Notes: generated by a model not told the origin, from the letters alone. Shown: positions 1 through 7,732, counted from the first letter of the stretch. The stretch: DNA of 50,989 nucleotides from Gammaproteobacteria bacterium (GCA_024644945.1 JAHEGU010000019.1:1-50989), one strand, 5' to 3'. Made by a program: numbers and translations.

Positions 1-623
1 GTGGATATAAACTTGCCTGCACAAATTCCAGAGTAATGAAATTGCTTGGCGTCAATGGCCCATTATCCGGTCGTATGTTGAGCCACTCCACTCACAAGAG
101 TGGCGCAAGCCTAAATACTGAGGAGTTTTTCCGCCGTATCGTTGAACTGGAGTTCGCTTTTATTATGGAGAAAGACGTCCCCACGACCCCCGAGCCATAT
201 ACTGCATCGTCAATTACTTCTTATATAGAAAGCTTCATACCCGCAATAGAGATCGTTGATCACCACTATACTGACTTTACCAAGGTTGGGGCCAATGCGT
301 TAATCGCTGATAACGCGATTCACGGGGCCATTGTCCTCGGTAATCCTGTACCAGAGTGGCAATCCACTGATCTATCAGAATACCAGGTTCAACTATTTGT
401 AAATAACAATTTATTCTCTCAGGGTATTGGAAAAAACGTCCTCGGCAGCCCTCTAAATGTCATGGCATGGCTGGCGAATCATTTACAATCCCGGGGCATT
501 GGCCTCAAATCTGGTGACCTGGTGAGCACGGGCACAGCTTGCGAAATCTACGAAGCTGAAAAAGGTGATAAAGTCCTGGCCGATTTTGGCGAACTTGGAT
601 CAGTATCCGCATCGTTTGTTTGA
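1..623 (+). CDS. 2-keto-4-pentenoate hydratase / FAA-fold protein, 5'-truncated by window edge
   Basis: Enzymes of this family hydrate 2-hydroxypenta-2,4-dienoate-type acids or decarboxylate related oxo-acids in meta-cleavage pathways, using a divalent metal. The reading frame is open to the first bases of the window: codons from position 3 give GYKLACTNSRV before the ATG at 36, matching the GYK(V/I)GLT segment that precedes LGV in the family. The ATG at 36 is therefore an internal Met and the true start lies upstream. The segment around VELEFAFIMEKDVP matches the family's ExE metal-ligand region, and the end (GDLVSTGTACEIYEAEKGD) matches the usual GD(L/V)ILTG..... motif. A branched-chain aminotransferase-like gene follows 73 bases later on the same strand. 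The family is clear; the exact substrate is not. Confidence 0.85.
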   Translation, partial: GYKLACTNSRVMKLLGVNGPLSGRMLSHSTHKSGASLNTEEFFRRIVELEFAFIMEKDVPTTPEPYTASSITSYIESFIPAIEIVDHHYTDFTKVGANALIADNAIHGAIVLGNPVPEWQSTDLSEYQVQLFVNNNLFSQGIGKNVLGSPLNVMAWLANHLQSRGIGLKSGDLVSTGTACEIYEAEKGDKVLADFGELGSVSASFV

Positions 624-696
624 ACCAATATTAAAACTCCGAATCCTCGAGGATTTGATCGGAGAACGTATCTAACTGGCATTACATAAATTTTCT

Positions 697-1614
697 ATGA
701 CGACTCTGGCATTCTTTGAGGGCGAAATCGTTCCTATTAATCAGGCGAAAATCAGCATCACAAACCATACCCTGCACTACGGAACCGGATGTTTTGCAGG
801 TATTCGAGGTTATTGGAACAAATCCAAGAACCAGCTGTACATATTCAGACTCGCAGATCACTACACTCGTTTTCTGAATAGCGCCAAACTGCTTTTTAGC
901 GTAATCAAATATAGTAACGAACAGTTGCAGGCCTGCACCCTAGAACTACTGCGACGGGAAGGATGGAAGGAAAACGTCTACATCCGCCCCATCGCTTACA
1001 AAGACGAAGGGGTATATCGAGTCTGGCTTCATGATGCGAATGACAAGGTCGCAATTTTTAGTCAGCCCACTGGTGGTTACCTCCCGGATGACAAAGGCAT
1101 AACGGCTTGCGTAAGTAGCTGGCGCCGAGTCGACGATAGCGCCATTCCTGCAAGGGGCAAGGTCAATGGCACCTATGTCAATAGTTCGCTGGCTAAAAGC
1201 GACGCCCTGTTGAGCGGTTTTAATGAAGCGATACTGCTGAATCAGGATGGTCACGTGTCTGAAGCCACTGCGGCCAACTTTATGATGGTTCGGGACGGCA
1301 AGTTAGTCACACCACCGATTACCGCCAATCTGCTTGAAGGCGTGGTACGCAAATCGATGATTGAGCTTGCTCGAGATAAACTGGGTATTACGGTTGAAGA
1401 GCGGGAAATTGATCGATCAGAGCTTTATATGGCCGACGAAGCTTTTTTCTGTGGCACCGGCGTGCAAATGGCCGCCGTTGCCAGCATTGACCATCGTTCG
1501 ATTGGAGATGGTAATAAAGGACCCGTCACCCAGGAGCTTGGTGATCTATTCAACCGAATCCTGGTCGGAGAAGAGCCGGATTACAAGCACTGGCTCACTC
1601 CTGTTTATAATTAA
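697..1614 (+). CDS. ilvE: branched-chain amino acid aminotransferase family (PLP fold type IV)
   Basis: This 305-residue protein has the length and layout of IlvE. It should transfer the amino group between glutamate and branched-chain 2-oxo acids in the cytoplasm with PLP. Visible signatures are the HYGTGCFAGIRGY segment (27-39), the Schiff-base lysine K155 in ARGKVNGTYVNSS, the SEATAANFM segment (188-195), which binds the cofactor, the LLEGVVRKS loop (212-220) and the C-terminal FFCGTGVQMAAV motif. E. coli IlvE has the same order (TAAKAGGNY, ISEGAGEN, GTAAEITPV). Class IV enzymes also include D-amino acid aminotransferase and ADC lyase; the CGTG(V)Q and GPVTQEL features favour IlvE. No leu/ilv biosynthetic genes are adjacent, so a catabolic or paralogous role is possible. 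Confidence 0.85.
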   Translation: MTTLAFFEGEIVPINQAKISITNHTLHYGTGCFAGIRGYWNKSKNQLYIFRLADHYTRFLNSAKLLFSVIKYSNEQLQACTLELLRREGWKENVYIRPIAYKDEGVYRVWLHDANDKVAIFSQPTGGYLPDDKGITACVSSWRRVDDSAIPARGKVNGTYVNSSLAKSDALLSGFNEAILLNQDGHVSEATAANFMMVRDGKLVTPPITANLLEGVVRKSMIELARDKLGITVEEREIDRSELYMADEAFFCGTGVQMAAVASIDHRSIGDGNKGPVTQELGDLFNRILVGEEPDYKHWLTPVYN

Positions 1615-1632
1615 ATGAGCGAATAGCATAGA

Positions 1633-1650
1633 GGTTACTTTTAAGTAACC
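1633..1650. other. perfect inverted repeat between ilvE and the SDR gene
   Basis: GGTTACTT and AAGTAACC are separated by two T, giving an 8-bp perfect stem 18 bases after the ilvE-family stop codon. No run of T follows on the plus strand, so it is not a clear intrinsic terminator. It could be an RNA 3'-end stabiliser or a protein site. Confidence 0.4.
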
Positions 1651-1690
1651 AACAGCGATCACACAAAATATCCAGGCGGCAATCAACACT

Positions 1691-2431
1691 ATGACAGATG
1701 CGACCAAACCAAAGGCTCTTGTAATTGGCGTTGGTGCCGAGCTCGGACTGGGTGCCGCTTTGAGTATGCGGTTTGCACGCGAGGGATATCATGTATTTAT
1801 TTCTGGCAGGACGCTGCACAGGCTACAACATGTGGCCACCCTGATCGAACAGTCTGGTGGGTCGGCTACACCCCATGTGTGTGACGCAACAGATGAACAA
1901 AGTGTCATCGATCTTTTTGATGCCATTGAAGAATCAGAAGGAAACGCCCTGGATCTGTTGGTTTTTAATGTGGGCAATAACATGCCAGGTAATATTCGGG
2001 AGATGGAAAGCACCTACTTTACCGATGCATGGAAGACCACATGTTTTAGCGGCTTCCTGGCAGCTCGCGAGGCGACAAGGCGCCTGTTACCGGGAAACGC
2101 AACTTTAATTTTCACTGGCGCCAGCGCGTCTTTAAGGGGACGTCCAGGTTTCGGAGCATTTAACTCTGCTAAGTCTGCATTACGTACGTTTGCCCAGGCT
2201 CTCGCCAAAGAATACGGTAAGGAAGGTCTTCACGTCTGTCATGTTGTGATCGATGGTGGAATCGCAGGGCAAAAATGGCTCGATCGAAACAACGGAAAGA
2301 TGAGTCAAGAGCAAAGAAAACACCTGATATCCCTGGATGGACTGACGGATACATACTGGAATCTACATCTTCAGAAGCCCGAAGCCTGGAGTTTCGAGAT
2401 AGACCTTCGCACTGCAGTGGAATCCTGGTAG
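1691..2431 (+). CDS. short-chain dehydrogenase/reductase with Phe at the catalytic Tyr position
   Basis: A 246-residue Rossmann-fold SDR. The nucleotide-binding glycine motif is present as VGAELGLG (14-21), the NAG-like strand is NVGNNMPG (93-100), and the serine of the triad is in FTGASAS (141-147). The active-site YxxxK motif reads FNSAK (157-161), so the catalytic tyrosine is phenylalanine while the lysine K161 is kept. The following segment LHVCHVVIDGG (180-190) resembles a subgroup of proteobacterial SDRs that, as far as I recall, often carry Phe here. It may bind NAD(P)H without classical proton relay, or use another residue. It lies 76 bases after the aminotransferase gene on the same strand and could be cotranscribed. 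Substrate unknown. Confidence 0.8.
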   Translation: MTDATKPKALVIGVGAELGLGAALSMRFAREGYHVFISGRTLHRLQHVATLIEQSGGSATPHVCDATDEQSVIDLFDAIEESEGNALDLLVFNVGNNMPGNIREMESTYFTDAWKTTCFSGFLAAREATRRLLPGNATLIFTGASASLRGRPGFGAFNSAKSALRTFAQALAKEYGKEGLHVCHVVIDGGIAGQKWLDRNNGKMSQEQRKHLISLDGLTDTYWNLHLQKPEAWSFEIDLRTAVESW

Positions 2432-2997
2432 CTGTCGGTATTCTAATTTGTAGAAACCGAGACAGCCTGTTGAAGAAGGCCAATTCTATCAAATAGCAAA
2501 TTCGTATTTAGAGTTTTGTGGAATAATTCCAGTTGTGACCAGGCCCTTTCGTAGTTTCTGATCTGATAAATCAGGCAAGAAGTTTAGATTTCACCTGACA
2601 AAAAAGGTTGTATTTGCTGCATAATCCACTCCCCTGAAATTAATGTCTTCCTGTAAGCAGACATTCAAAAATCAGATTCAAACGACCGGGAAATACTCAA
2701 AGCCGGCCTTGGCCTCCGAACAAATATAGACCTGTTTCGGACGATGCAACTAAGCCCCTCAAGCTGAACGGATATACAGTATATTTGTAAAGAACAACGG
2801 AATTTCGCTCGCTTTGCCATCCAACGCCGCACGTTTACAACTTGTTCGAAACTTTAAACTAGAATTAAATCAACAGTTTAGGAAAAGCGATACAAAAATA
2901 ATAGGACCGACAACGGAATGCATATTAACCACGCTCACTTTGCTCCAGAAACAAAATCGAGAATAAAAATAAATTAATTAATTTCAACAAGTTACTT
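2432..2997. other. intergenic stretch without a recognisable gene
   Basis: About 570 bases between the SDR gene and the first attC-like site. No convincing coding frame is visible. An imperfect hairpin (CTGTC-GGT with ACC-GA-GACAG, about 2433-2465) lies just after the SDR stop, and a short perfect inverted repeat ATATAC-A-GTATAT lies at 2772-2784. The second half is AT-rich. No integrase gene or integrase remnant was recognised here, which matters because cassettes begin immediately downstream. Confidence 0.5.
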
Positions 2998-3056
2998 ATG
3001 CAACAGTATTATCAAAAATCAGCAAAGCGCGTCGGCTTCGTATACAGCTGTTATGG
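2998..3056 (+). other. attC-like site 1 (weakest of three)
   Basis: Starts with ATGCAAC (2998-3004, a poor RYYYAAC match) and ends with GTTATGG (3050-3056). AACAG-TAT near the left end can pair with ATACAGCTGTT near the right end. The inner stem is poor. It is called mainly because its right core is complementary to the R'' of site 2, as expected for one cassette. Confidence 0.45.
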
Positions 3057-3095
3057 GCCACTTAGCAATCTTGATACTGCCTACGGAGAATAAAT

Positions 3096-3275
3096 ATGGC
3101 TGCATACGTGCCAGCGATAATTTGGATAGTTAGCGCAATTATTTGCCACCACATAGCAAAGGCAAGAAACGTAAAAGCAAATTTAATGCGGAGACTGGCT
3201 GTTGTGTTGTTAGGTCCCCTAGCAATACCATTAGCATTCATAGTAAAGCCAGAAACGTCGATAGAAGCCAATTAG
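3096..3275 (+). CDS. 59-residue cassette-borne membrane protein
   Basis: An ATG at 3096 with a good ribosome binding site (GGAG at 3085-3088) opens a 59-codon frame ending in TAG at 3275. The product begins MAAYVPAIIWIVSAIICHHI, has a basic stretch (AKARNVKANLMRR) and then a second hydrophobic helix (LAVVLLGPLAIPLAFIV) and ends KPETSIEAN. It therefore looks like a two-helix inner-membrane protein with a positive loop, a common design among integron-cassette products. The opposite strand has a longer open frame over the same bases, but the start signal, the hydrophobic pattern and the cassette orientation favour the plus strand. Function unknown; it fills cassette 1 almost alone. Confidence 0.7.
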   Translation: MAAYVPAIIWIVSAIICHHIAKARNVKANLMRRLAVVLLGPLAIPLAFIVKPETSIEAN

Positions 3276-3337
3276 AAAAACAAAGCACAATTTAGTTAAT
3301 GAGTATAACTTCCGAAAATCATGAAAAACGCCAAGGC

Positions 3338-3400
3338 ACATAACAAGGCGAGGCAGGGCGGACCCTGGCTGTGCCCGGTCCGCTGCTCGCGGCGTTAGCT
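3338..3400 (+). other. attC-like site 2
   Basis: Runs from ACATAAC (3338-3344) to GTTAGCT (3394-3400), 63 bases. It folds as nested arms: GCGAG-GCAG pairs with CTG-CTCGC, and GCGGACC pairs with GGTCCGC around a short loop. This is the imperfect long hairpin architecture of attC sites, with R''/R' cores at the ends. Confidence 0.75.
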
Positions 3401-3457
3401 GCCTTAGGTCTTAGTCGTCCGATCGAAATGAGTTAAAATAGCCGTTGAGGTACTATT

Positions 3458-3658
3458 ATGATTACAGCTAAAGAATTAGAGAAGGCGATAGCCTCTCTGC
3501 CGAAATCTGAATTGAAGGAGTTTCGTGCTTGGTTTGCGGAGTATGATTCCGAAAATTGGGATATTCAGATTGAATCAGATATTGATTCAGGTAAATTGTC
3601 AAAATTGGGCAAAAGGGCTTTGGAAGAGCACCAAAAAAATAAAACAAAAATAATTTGA
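3458..3658 (+). CDS. type II antitoxin (cassette-borne)
   Basis: A 66-residue protein, acidic in its middle and charged and basic at the end. It reads MITAKELEKAIASLPKSEL in the N-terminal part, then a segment with SDIDSGKLSKLGKRALEEH. The phrase 'DI.SGKL..L...A..E' is typical of antitoxins paired with RelE/ParE-fold toxins. A ribosome binding site TGAGG (3446-3450) sits 7 bases before the ATG. The stop codon overlaps the toxin's TTG start in the four bases TTGA (3655-3658), which implies translational coupling. It presumably binds and neutralises the downstream toxin and represses its own promoter. The family is inferred from pattern and pairing, not from a database match. Confidence 0.75.
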   Translation: MITAKELEKAIASLPKSELKEFRAWFAEYDSENWDIQIESDIDSGKLSKLGKRALEEHQKNKTKII

Positions 3659-3909
3659 AGCACTACGCTACCTCAGAATACTGGGAAGCTTTCGAAAACT
3701 TACCTAAATCTGTACAGAGGCTGGCTGAGAAAAACTATGCCTTGCTGCTAGACAACCCATCCCACCCTTCACTCAGTTTTAAGAAAGTTAAAGAATATCG
3801 ATCCGTGAGGGTTGGGCTTCATTATCGTGCACTAGGAATCGAGTCAGGTTCGGATATTATATGGTTTTGGATAGGGACCCATGCTGCGTACGATAAGTTG
3901 GTCAGCTAA
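3655..3909 (+). CDS. type II toxin, RelE/ParE superfamily (cassette-borne)
   Basis: An 84-residue protein. It contains AFENLPKSVQRLAEKNYALL followed by NPSHPSL.FKKV, then YRSVRVGLHYRALG and a hydrophobic WFWIGTHAAYDKL end. This is the RelE/ParE fold order: two helices, then strands with a conserved 'R.G..YR.L' strand and a terminal 'W..I..H..Y..' motif. Most relatives cut mRNA in the ribosome or block gyrase; which applies here cannot be told. Translation starts at TTG inside the antitoxin stop (TTGA). The TAA stop lies inside the R'' core of attC-like site 3 (AGCTAAC), a hallmark of tightly packed integron cassettes. Such pairs are known to stabilise large cassette arrays. Confidence 0.8.
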   Translation: MKHYATSEYWEAFENLPKSVQRLAEKNYALLLDNPSHPSLSFKKVKEYRSVRVGLHYRALGIESGSDIIWFWIGTHAAYDKLVS

Positions 3910-3965
3910 CAAGTGCCTGATTTGGCACGTCTGCTGCGCAGCCGGCCAATAGGCAGGCGTTACTC
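3904..3965 (+). other. attC-like site 3
   Basis: Runs from AGCTAAC (3904-3910) to GTTACTC (3959-3965). Inner arms TGCCT and TTTGGC pair with GCC..CCAAT and AGGCA around a GC-rich loop. The R'' core is the exact complement of GTTAGCT at 3394-3400, the other end of the same cassette. Confidence 0.7.
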
Positions 3966-3966
3966 A

Positions 3967-4140
3967 ATGTCCGCTGTGGAGCAAATCCGGGCTTCTGACA
4001 AATCCTAGTGAATGTCAGCTTTTTCAATTCATCTCGATTCCCCGACAGCAGCTATTCAAAAAATCGGGCTGGTCCATGATACTCAATTTGGACCTCCAGC
4101 TTGGCGAAACAAAGGGCCGCAATATGCCCTTGCGGGTGTA
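3967..4140. repeat. dispersed intergenic repeat, copy A
   Basis: Contains GTCCGCTG..GAGCAAATCCGGGCTT, then GAATGTCAGCTTTTTCAATT, then CATCTCGATTCCCCGA, AAAATCGGGCTGGTCCATGA and TACTCAATTTGGAC. The same blocks occur in the same order near 13426 (copy E), and subsets occur near 6400, 7733, 8815, 11396 and 17305. It starts right after attC-like site 3 and ends before the 3' end of the methyltransferase gene. Confidence 0.7.
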
Positions 4141-4185
4141 GGCAGAAAAAGAGTACTGATACTTTATTCCTAAGGAGTTTTTGAA

Positions 4186-5007
4186 TCAGGCTTTACAGAT
4201 AAAGGTGACGGTTCTGACCCGTCTATCGGACAGATTACGATCCTGATTTCGAACCATTTCGGGAAAATCATCACCCATAAACGCCTGGAATGTTACGGGT
4301 GACGGCCCTGATTCCGACATTCGAGCCAGCATCTCCTTGAACCACCCATGACTTTCCTCGGTAGAGTCATCGATTTGAATAATTTCAAACCCAGCTTGTG
4401 TCAGTAGCGCCTCCATCTCATCTCGGATCTCCAGATGACTTATAGAGGATTCCCGTGCCCAAGGAACGGGGAACAGCACGTCACCACCTTCTCCTTTGAG
4501 CACATCATAAACTGCAAAAACACCGCCAGGTTTGACTACCCGCTTGGCTTCGGCATACATTTTATCTTTGGCGGTAATATTCATCGCCACATGGATCGTC
4601 ATCGCTGCATCAAACTGATTGTCTCTAAAGGGCAAACTTGTCGCATCTCCTTGTTGAAAAATCACCTGGTTACCGAGATTTACCCACTCGGACATTTGGC
4701 TCGCAGCATCACAAAAAGCCTGGGTTAAATCTATACCGGTAACGTTACAACCATATTCTTCAGCAAGCGTGCGGGCAGGCCCACCCAATCCACTACCAAT
4801 ATCGAGAACGCTAACATCCCGGCCCAAATTCATCTGACGACCCAATTCTAGCGTAGCCTTTCGACCTCTAATATGGAACTCATCGACTGTTGACAGGTCA
4901 CTGGTTTTCAGATCTCCAAGATTCTTTCCTGCGGCTTCCAGTTTTTTTGCAATTTCGTCCGCTAGATCACCTCCACCACCATAATGCGTTTGAACTTGAT
5001 CAGACAT
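4186..5007 (-). CDS. class I SAM-dependent methyltransferase
   Basis: A 273-residue cytoplasmic methyltransferase. Motif I is VLDIGSGLGGPAR (67-79), the acidic end of strand 2 is VTGIDL (89-94), the adenine-binding step is GDATSLPF (120-127) and the post-motif KPGGVFAVYDVL (159-170) follows. The region DEFHIRGRKATLELG before motif I, and the glycine-rich motif, resemble the group that includes sarcosine/dimethylglycine and phosphoethanolamine N-methyltransferases, but the methyl acceptor cannot be decided. It stands alone on the minus strand, with repeat copy A downstream and a divergent exported-protein gene upstream. Confidence 0.85.
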   Translation of the reverse strand: MSDQVQTHYGGGGDLADEIAKKLEAAGKNLGDLKTSDLSTVDEFHIRGRKATLELGRQMNLGRDVSVLDIGSGLGGPARTLAEEYGCNVTGIDLTQAFCDAASQMSEWVNLGNQVIFQQGDATSLPFRDNQFDAAMTIHVAMNITAKDKMYAEAKRVVKPGGVFAVYDVLKGEGGDVLFPVPWARESSISHLEIRDEMEALLTQAGFEIIQIDDSTEESHGWFKEMLARMSESGPSPVTFQAFMGDDFPEMVRNQDRNLSDRRVRTVTFICKA

Positions 5008-5300
5008 TAGATAAACACCGTCATTATTTATGTGAAATAAGTATCTGCTGGGGATTTTTCAAAACCATTCCGCTAAACACGAAATGCCCGCTATTATGAG
5101 TATAGCTGAGAGGGCAGGTTTGGACTAGGGAAAGTCGGCTTAGGTGTTATCAGCCTTAGTGTCCGCGATCTGGTCAACCGGAATATCAAAAAATCGCAAC
5201 TGAGTGACCTACCCCCTGAATTTGCTGAGCAAACTTACAGCACTGAAAAGTTTAAGGGATCATGATAGAGTTTGAGATCCCTTTTTCGATGGGGAAACAA

Positions 5301-6395
5301 ATGACGAATAGTAATCTGCGTATTCGGATGATATTTGGTTGCCTGCTTTGGGTTGGAATTTTCATTACACAGAGCGCGCAGGCCAGCGACCTATCAGGCA
5401 TTGACGATCCTGCACTCCTAACGGCAATCGAGGTATGGCTTCAGGACAACGACACAGAGAGTCTTCCAGTGTTCGCTGCCCTAGCGCGCGAAGGCAACAA
5501 GGCAGCCAGACTGCTACTTGCAAGAATTGAGGCTACCGAACAAGCCGCTAGCAATTTCGTTAGCGGTTTGTCGCGCAAGGAGAGGGTAGAACTGTTTCGT
5601 TCTGATTCCGGCAAGGGATTATTCCGACCCACCTGGTTGAAATCGGAAATGAAGGCTGGCAATAAAGTGGCAACCGTGCTGCTGGAAAGTTCTAACACTA
5701 CCGTTAACGTCCACGCCATTCGAACGCTGTATGAAATCGGTGAGGAAGAAGCGGCTTATGACCTGATCAGAGAGGTGGCGGGTGTTGGTTCCCAGGATGA
5801 CAAAAAAGAACTCGCCAGTTTTCTGCCACCAGGATCTGAACTTACTCCATATCTTCGGGCGCTACAAAACCCAGTATCGGGTTTCACTCCAGGGCGTGCC
5901 GCTTTACAAAAGATTATAGGTGGCGATGAAGCTATAGAAGCTGCGAATACTTTCTCGGGTTCCGAACAAGACACAAGCGCAGCCGCCGACTTCGTTGAAT
6001 TCGGCTATCAAAACGGTGTTGAGGCATCCGCGTTCGATCAGACCAACAGTTACTACGACGGTTTGGCGAACTGGATTGAAGCCGAATCCGCGACTGCGCC
6101 GATTACAATCTTGTGTCGCCGGGTCTGCAATGATGGGGATGTTCAATCCTGCGCCATCACTGTATTTGGTCTTGTTGGCGGTTACTATAAGGCGATCAGA
6201 TTTGACAGCCCTATTCAAGCATTGATCAGACAATCCAAATACACCACTAGCGATCGGGCAGTTGGCATGGTACTGCGTCGAGTTTCCTTCGTTAAAACAG
6301 CGGCTGGTACGCCCATGATCTCCGAACATGATCTTGCCGAGAAAAGTAAATGTCTTGCAAAGGCAGTTGCCGAAGTTAGAGCCACAAGAAACTAA
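5301..6395 (+). CDS. exported protein of unknown function
   Basis: The frame is open from an ATG at 5262, but the ATG at 5301 is preferred. It has GGGGA five bases upstream and starts a textbook signal peptide (MTNSNLRIRM, then a hydrophobic core GCLLWVGIFIT, then QSAQA-S). The mature protein is about 335 residues. It is mostly helical in appearance, with short repeats rich in Ala, Leu and Glu in the first half (LQDND..SLPVFAALAREGNKAARLLLARIEA), reminiscent of Sel1/HEAT-like solenoids. Four cysteines occur in a CRRVCNDGDVQSC cluster and near the C-terminus (KSKCLA), which fits disulphides in the periplasm. I do not recognise the family. It is monocistronic, with a dispersed repeat immediately downstream. 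Confidence 0.6.
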   Translation: MTNSNLRIRMIFGCLLWVGIFITQSAQASDLSGIDDPALLTAIEVWLQDNDTESLPVFAALAREGNKAARLLLARIEATEQAASNFVSGLSRKERVELFRSDSGKGLFRPTWLKSEMKAGNKVATVLLESSNTTVNVHAIRTLYEIGEEEAAYDLIREVAGVGSQDDKKELASFLPPGSELTPYLRALQNPVSGFTPGRAALQKIIGGDEAIEAANTFSGSEQDTSAAADFVEFGYQNGVEASAFDQTNSYYDGLANWIEAESATAPITILCRRVCNDGDVQSCAITVFGLVGGYYKAIRFDSPIQALIRQSKYTTSDRAVGMVLRRVSFVKTAAGTPMISEHDLAEKSKCLAKAVAEVRATRN

Positions 6396-6399
6396 TGAA

Positions 6400-6530
6400 T
6401 GTCGGCTTCGAAGCATATGCAGCCTAATCGACAGTTTTAACGAAGGTCAGCTTTTCCTAATTCGTTTAATTCCTCGATAGCGGTCGTTTAAGAAATTGAG
6501 CTGGTCTATGATACGCGTTGCAAACGTATA
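6400..6530. repeat. dispersed intergenic repeat, copy B
   Basis: Shows GAATGTCGGCTTCG, TAATCGACAGTTTTAACGAA, GGTCAGCTTTTCCTAATTCG, TTCCTCGATAGCGG and TTTAAGAAATTGAGCTGGTC-TATGATAC. It is nearest to copies C and F in wording and to copy A in its right part. It begins directly after the stop codon at 6395. Confidence 0.65.
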
Positions 6531-6640
6531 AGGTTTCATTGCGAATGATTGCAACCTAAGCGCCCAATGAGTCAGGCCTAACTGTGTTGTAAAAAATACT
6601 CATGCTTTATTGCCACTACGCAATTGTTGTAGAGTGGAGA

Positions 6641-7633
6641 TTAAGCTCGGCCAGTTTTACGCAACGTCTCAACTAAAGAAGCCGCATAGGTATTCTCCTC
6701 CAACGGACTTTGTTCAAATGAGTCTTTGCTGAAAGGCTGAGTACTGCTAAACAATCCCGGCTCAAGGAAGAAAACCATGGAATGACGTATGTGACGATGA
6801 CCGAGTATTCGATGCGGGGTCGCTAAAAATCGTTGTGAAGATTGCGTTTCCAGTGATTCACCCAGAAGAACCGCAAAGCCTTCAGATATAACGGGCACAT
6901 CAAGCCAGACACCTGACGGTGTTTGAAACTGCAATCCCGGTTGATCCTGCCACAGGAGAGTAAGACCGCCATTATCAGTATGCTCACTACCTATCAATGA
7001 GTATTCACGCCCGCAGTGTACGCGTACCGCATCCATTTCCCCTCGAATTTCAATGCCCGGTGGACGCTCTGGGTACTTCAGTAGCCTGAAGGTTGAGTTG
7101 CTATTCTGATAGCGAGCGGCAGCAGCTGTTTCATTGACGTTCAAATATCGGGCAAAAGAGAGGACTAACTGTATACAAAAGCTTTCCAATTGCCTGTACT
7201 GTCGTATTACTTCATCTCGCCAGCCGGGAGCAGGCTCCTTTTGTGGCCAGGCATTGGTCTCGGTCAGCAATTGAATATCTTTGATAGGCGGACCGTCAAC
7301 TGGAGGTTCCGGACCGACATCAAATATTTCGTTGTATGCAAAACCGCCGCTCAGCCTGGCTACGTAACCGCGCAAGCTTCGCTGACTTTCAGGACGCATT
7401 TCCCTTTTGCCAATCTCACTAAGAATTGGCTGTGGTAAATCGAACACCGAAAGCAATTTTCTGAACTCGGCAATTTCAGGTCGAAGCGGTTTAGGTAAGC
7501 CGACTACCACAAACCCACCAAAGGCCTCACAGGCTTCCCCAATAGCTTGATCGATTGACGTCCATGCGGCAGAGTTCTCCCCGAGTAAGGGTTCAACATT
7601 AATTACAGGAATGACATTCTGATCCACGGTCAA
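6641..7633 (-). CDS. 2-oxoglutarate/Fe(II)-dependent oxygenase, isopenicillin N synthase-like
   Basis: A 330-residue protein of the DIOX_N plus 2OG-FeII_Oxy type. The N-terminal half starts IPVINVEPLLGE, as in this family. The jelly-roll core carries the iron ligands H218 and D220 in GSEHTDNGGLTLLWQD and H274 in ATPHRILG. R283 and S285 of the RxS pair (HIRHSMVFFLEP) bind the carboxylate of 2-oxoglutarate. The spacing is right for an active enzyme. Substrates in the family range from flavonoids and peptides to small acids, and none can be assigned. It is monocistronic on the minus strand, with no biosynthetic partners next to it. Confidence 0.85.
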   Translation of the reverse strand: MTVDQNVIPVINVEPLLGENSAAWTSIDQAIGEACEAFGGFVVVGLPKPLRPEIAEFRKLLSVFDLPQPILSEIGKREMRPESQRSLRGYVARLSGGFAYNEIFDVGPEPPVDGPPIKDIQLLTETNAWPQKEPAPGWRDEVIRQYRQLESFCIQLVLSFARYLNVNETAAAARYQNSNSTFRLLKYPERPPGIEIRGEMDAVRVHCGREYSLIGSEHTDNGGLTLLWQDQPGLQFQTPSGVWLDVPVISEGFAVLLGESLETQSSQRFLATPHRILGHRHIRHSMVFFLEPGLFSSTQPFSKDSFEQSPLEENTYAASLVETLRKTGRA

Positions 7634-7732
7634 GGGGTTTGTGATTCCATAGTATTGGGGTCAAGCACTAGAGTATATCCAATAATATTGCCCGCTTTGG
7701 CCGGCTACTGTAGTTAAATGTTCATCGCTCTA

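Larger units (their letters stand above)
2998..3965 (+). mobile_element. integron-type cassette array without integrase (CALIN-like): two cassettes, three attC-like sites
   Basis: Three attC-like sites (2998-3056, 3338-3400, 3904-3965) bracket two short, same-strand cassettes. Cassette 1 (about 3051-3394) carries a small membrane protein and cassette 2 (about 3395-3959) carries a toxin-antitoxin pair. The key evidence is that each cassette's leading R' core and trailing R'' core are complementary, as expected of a circular cassette intermediate. Cassette 2 starts at GTTAGCT and ends with AGCTAAC (7 of 7 complementary). Cassette 1 starts at GTTATGG and ends with ACATAAC (6 of 7). The cassettes are compact, and the toxin stop codon lies inside the attC. 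No tyrosine integrase or attI was found in the window, so this would be a cluster of attC sites lacking an integrase. Confidence 0.75.

Noticed and set aside
2772..2784. ATATAC-A-GTATAT palindrome as a LexA box
   Set aside because: It lacks the CTGT-N8-ACAG pattern, and the nearest downstream gene is a cassette gene hundreds of bases away.
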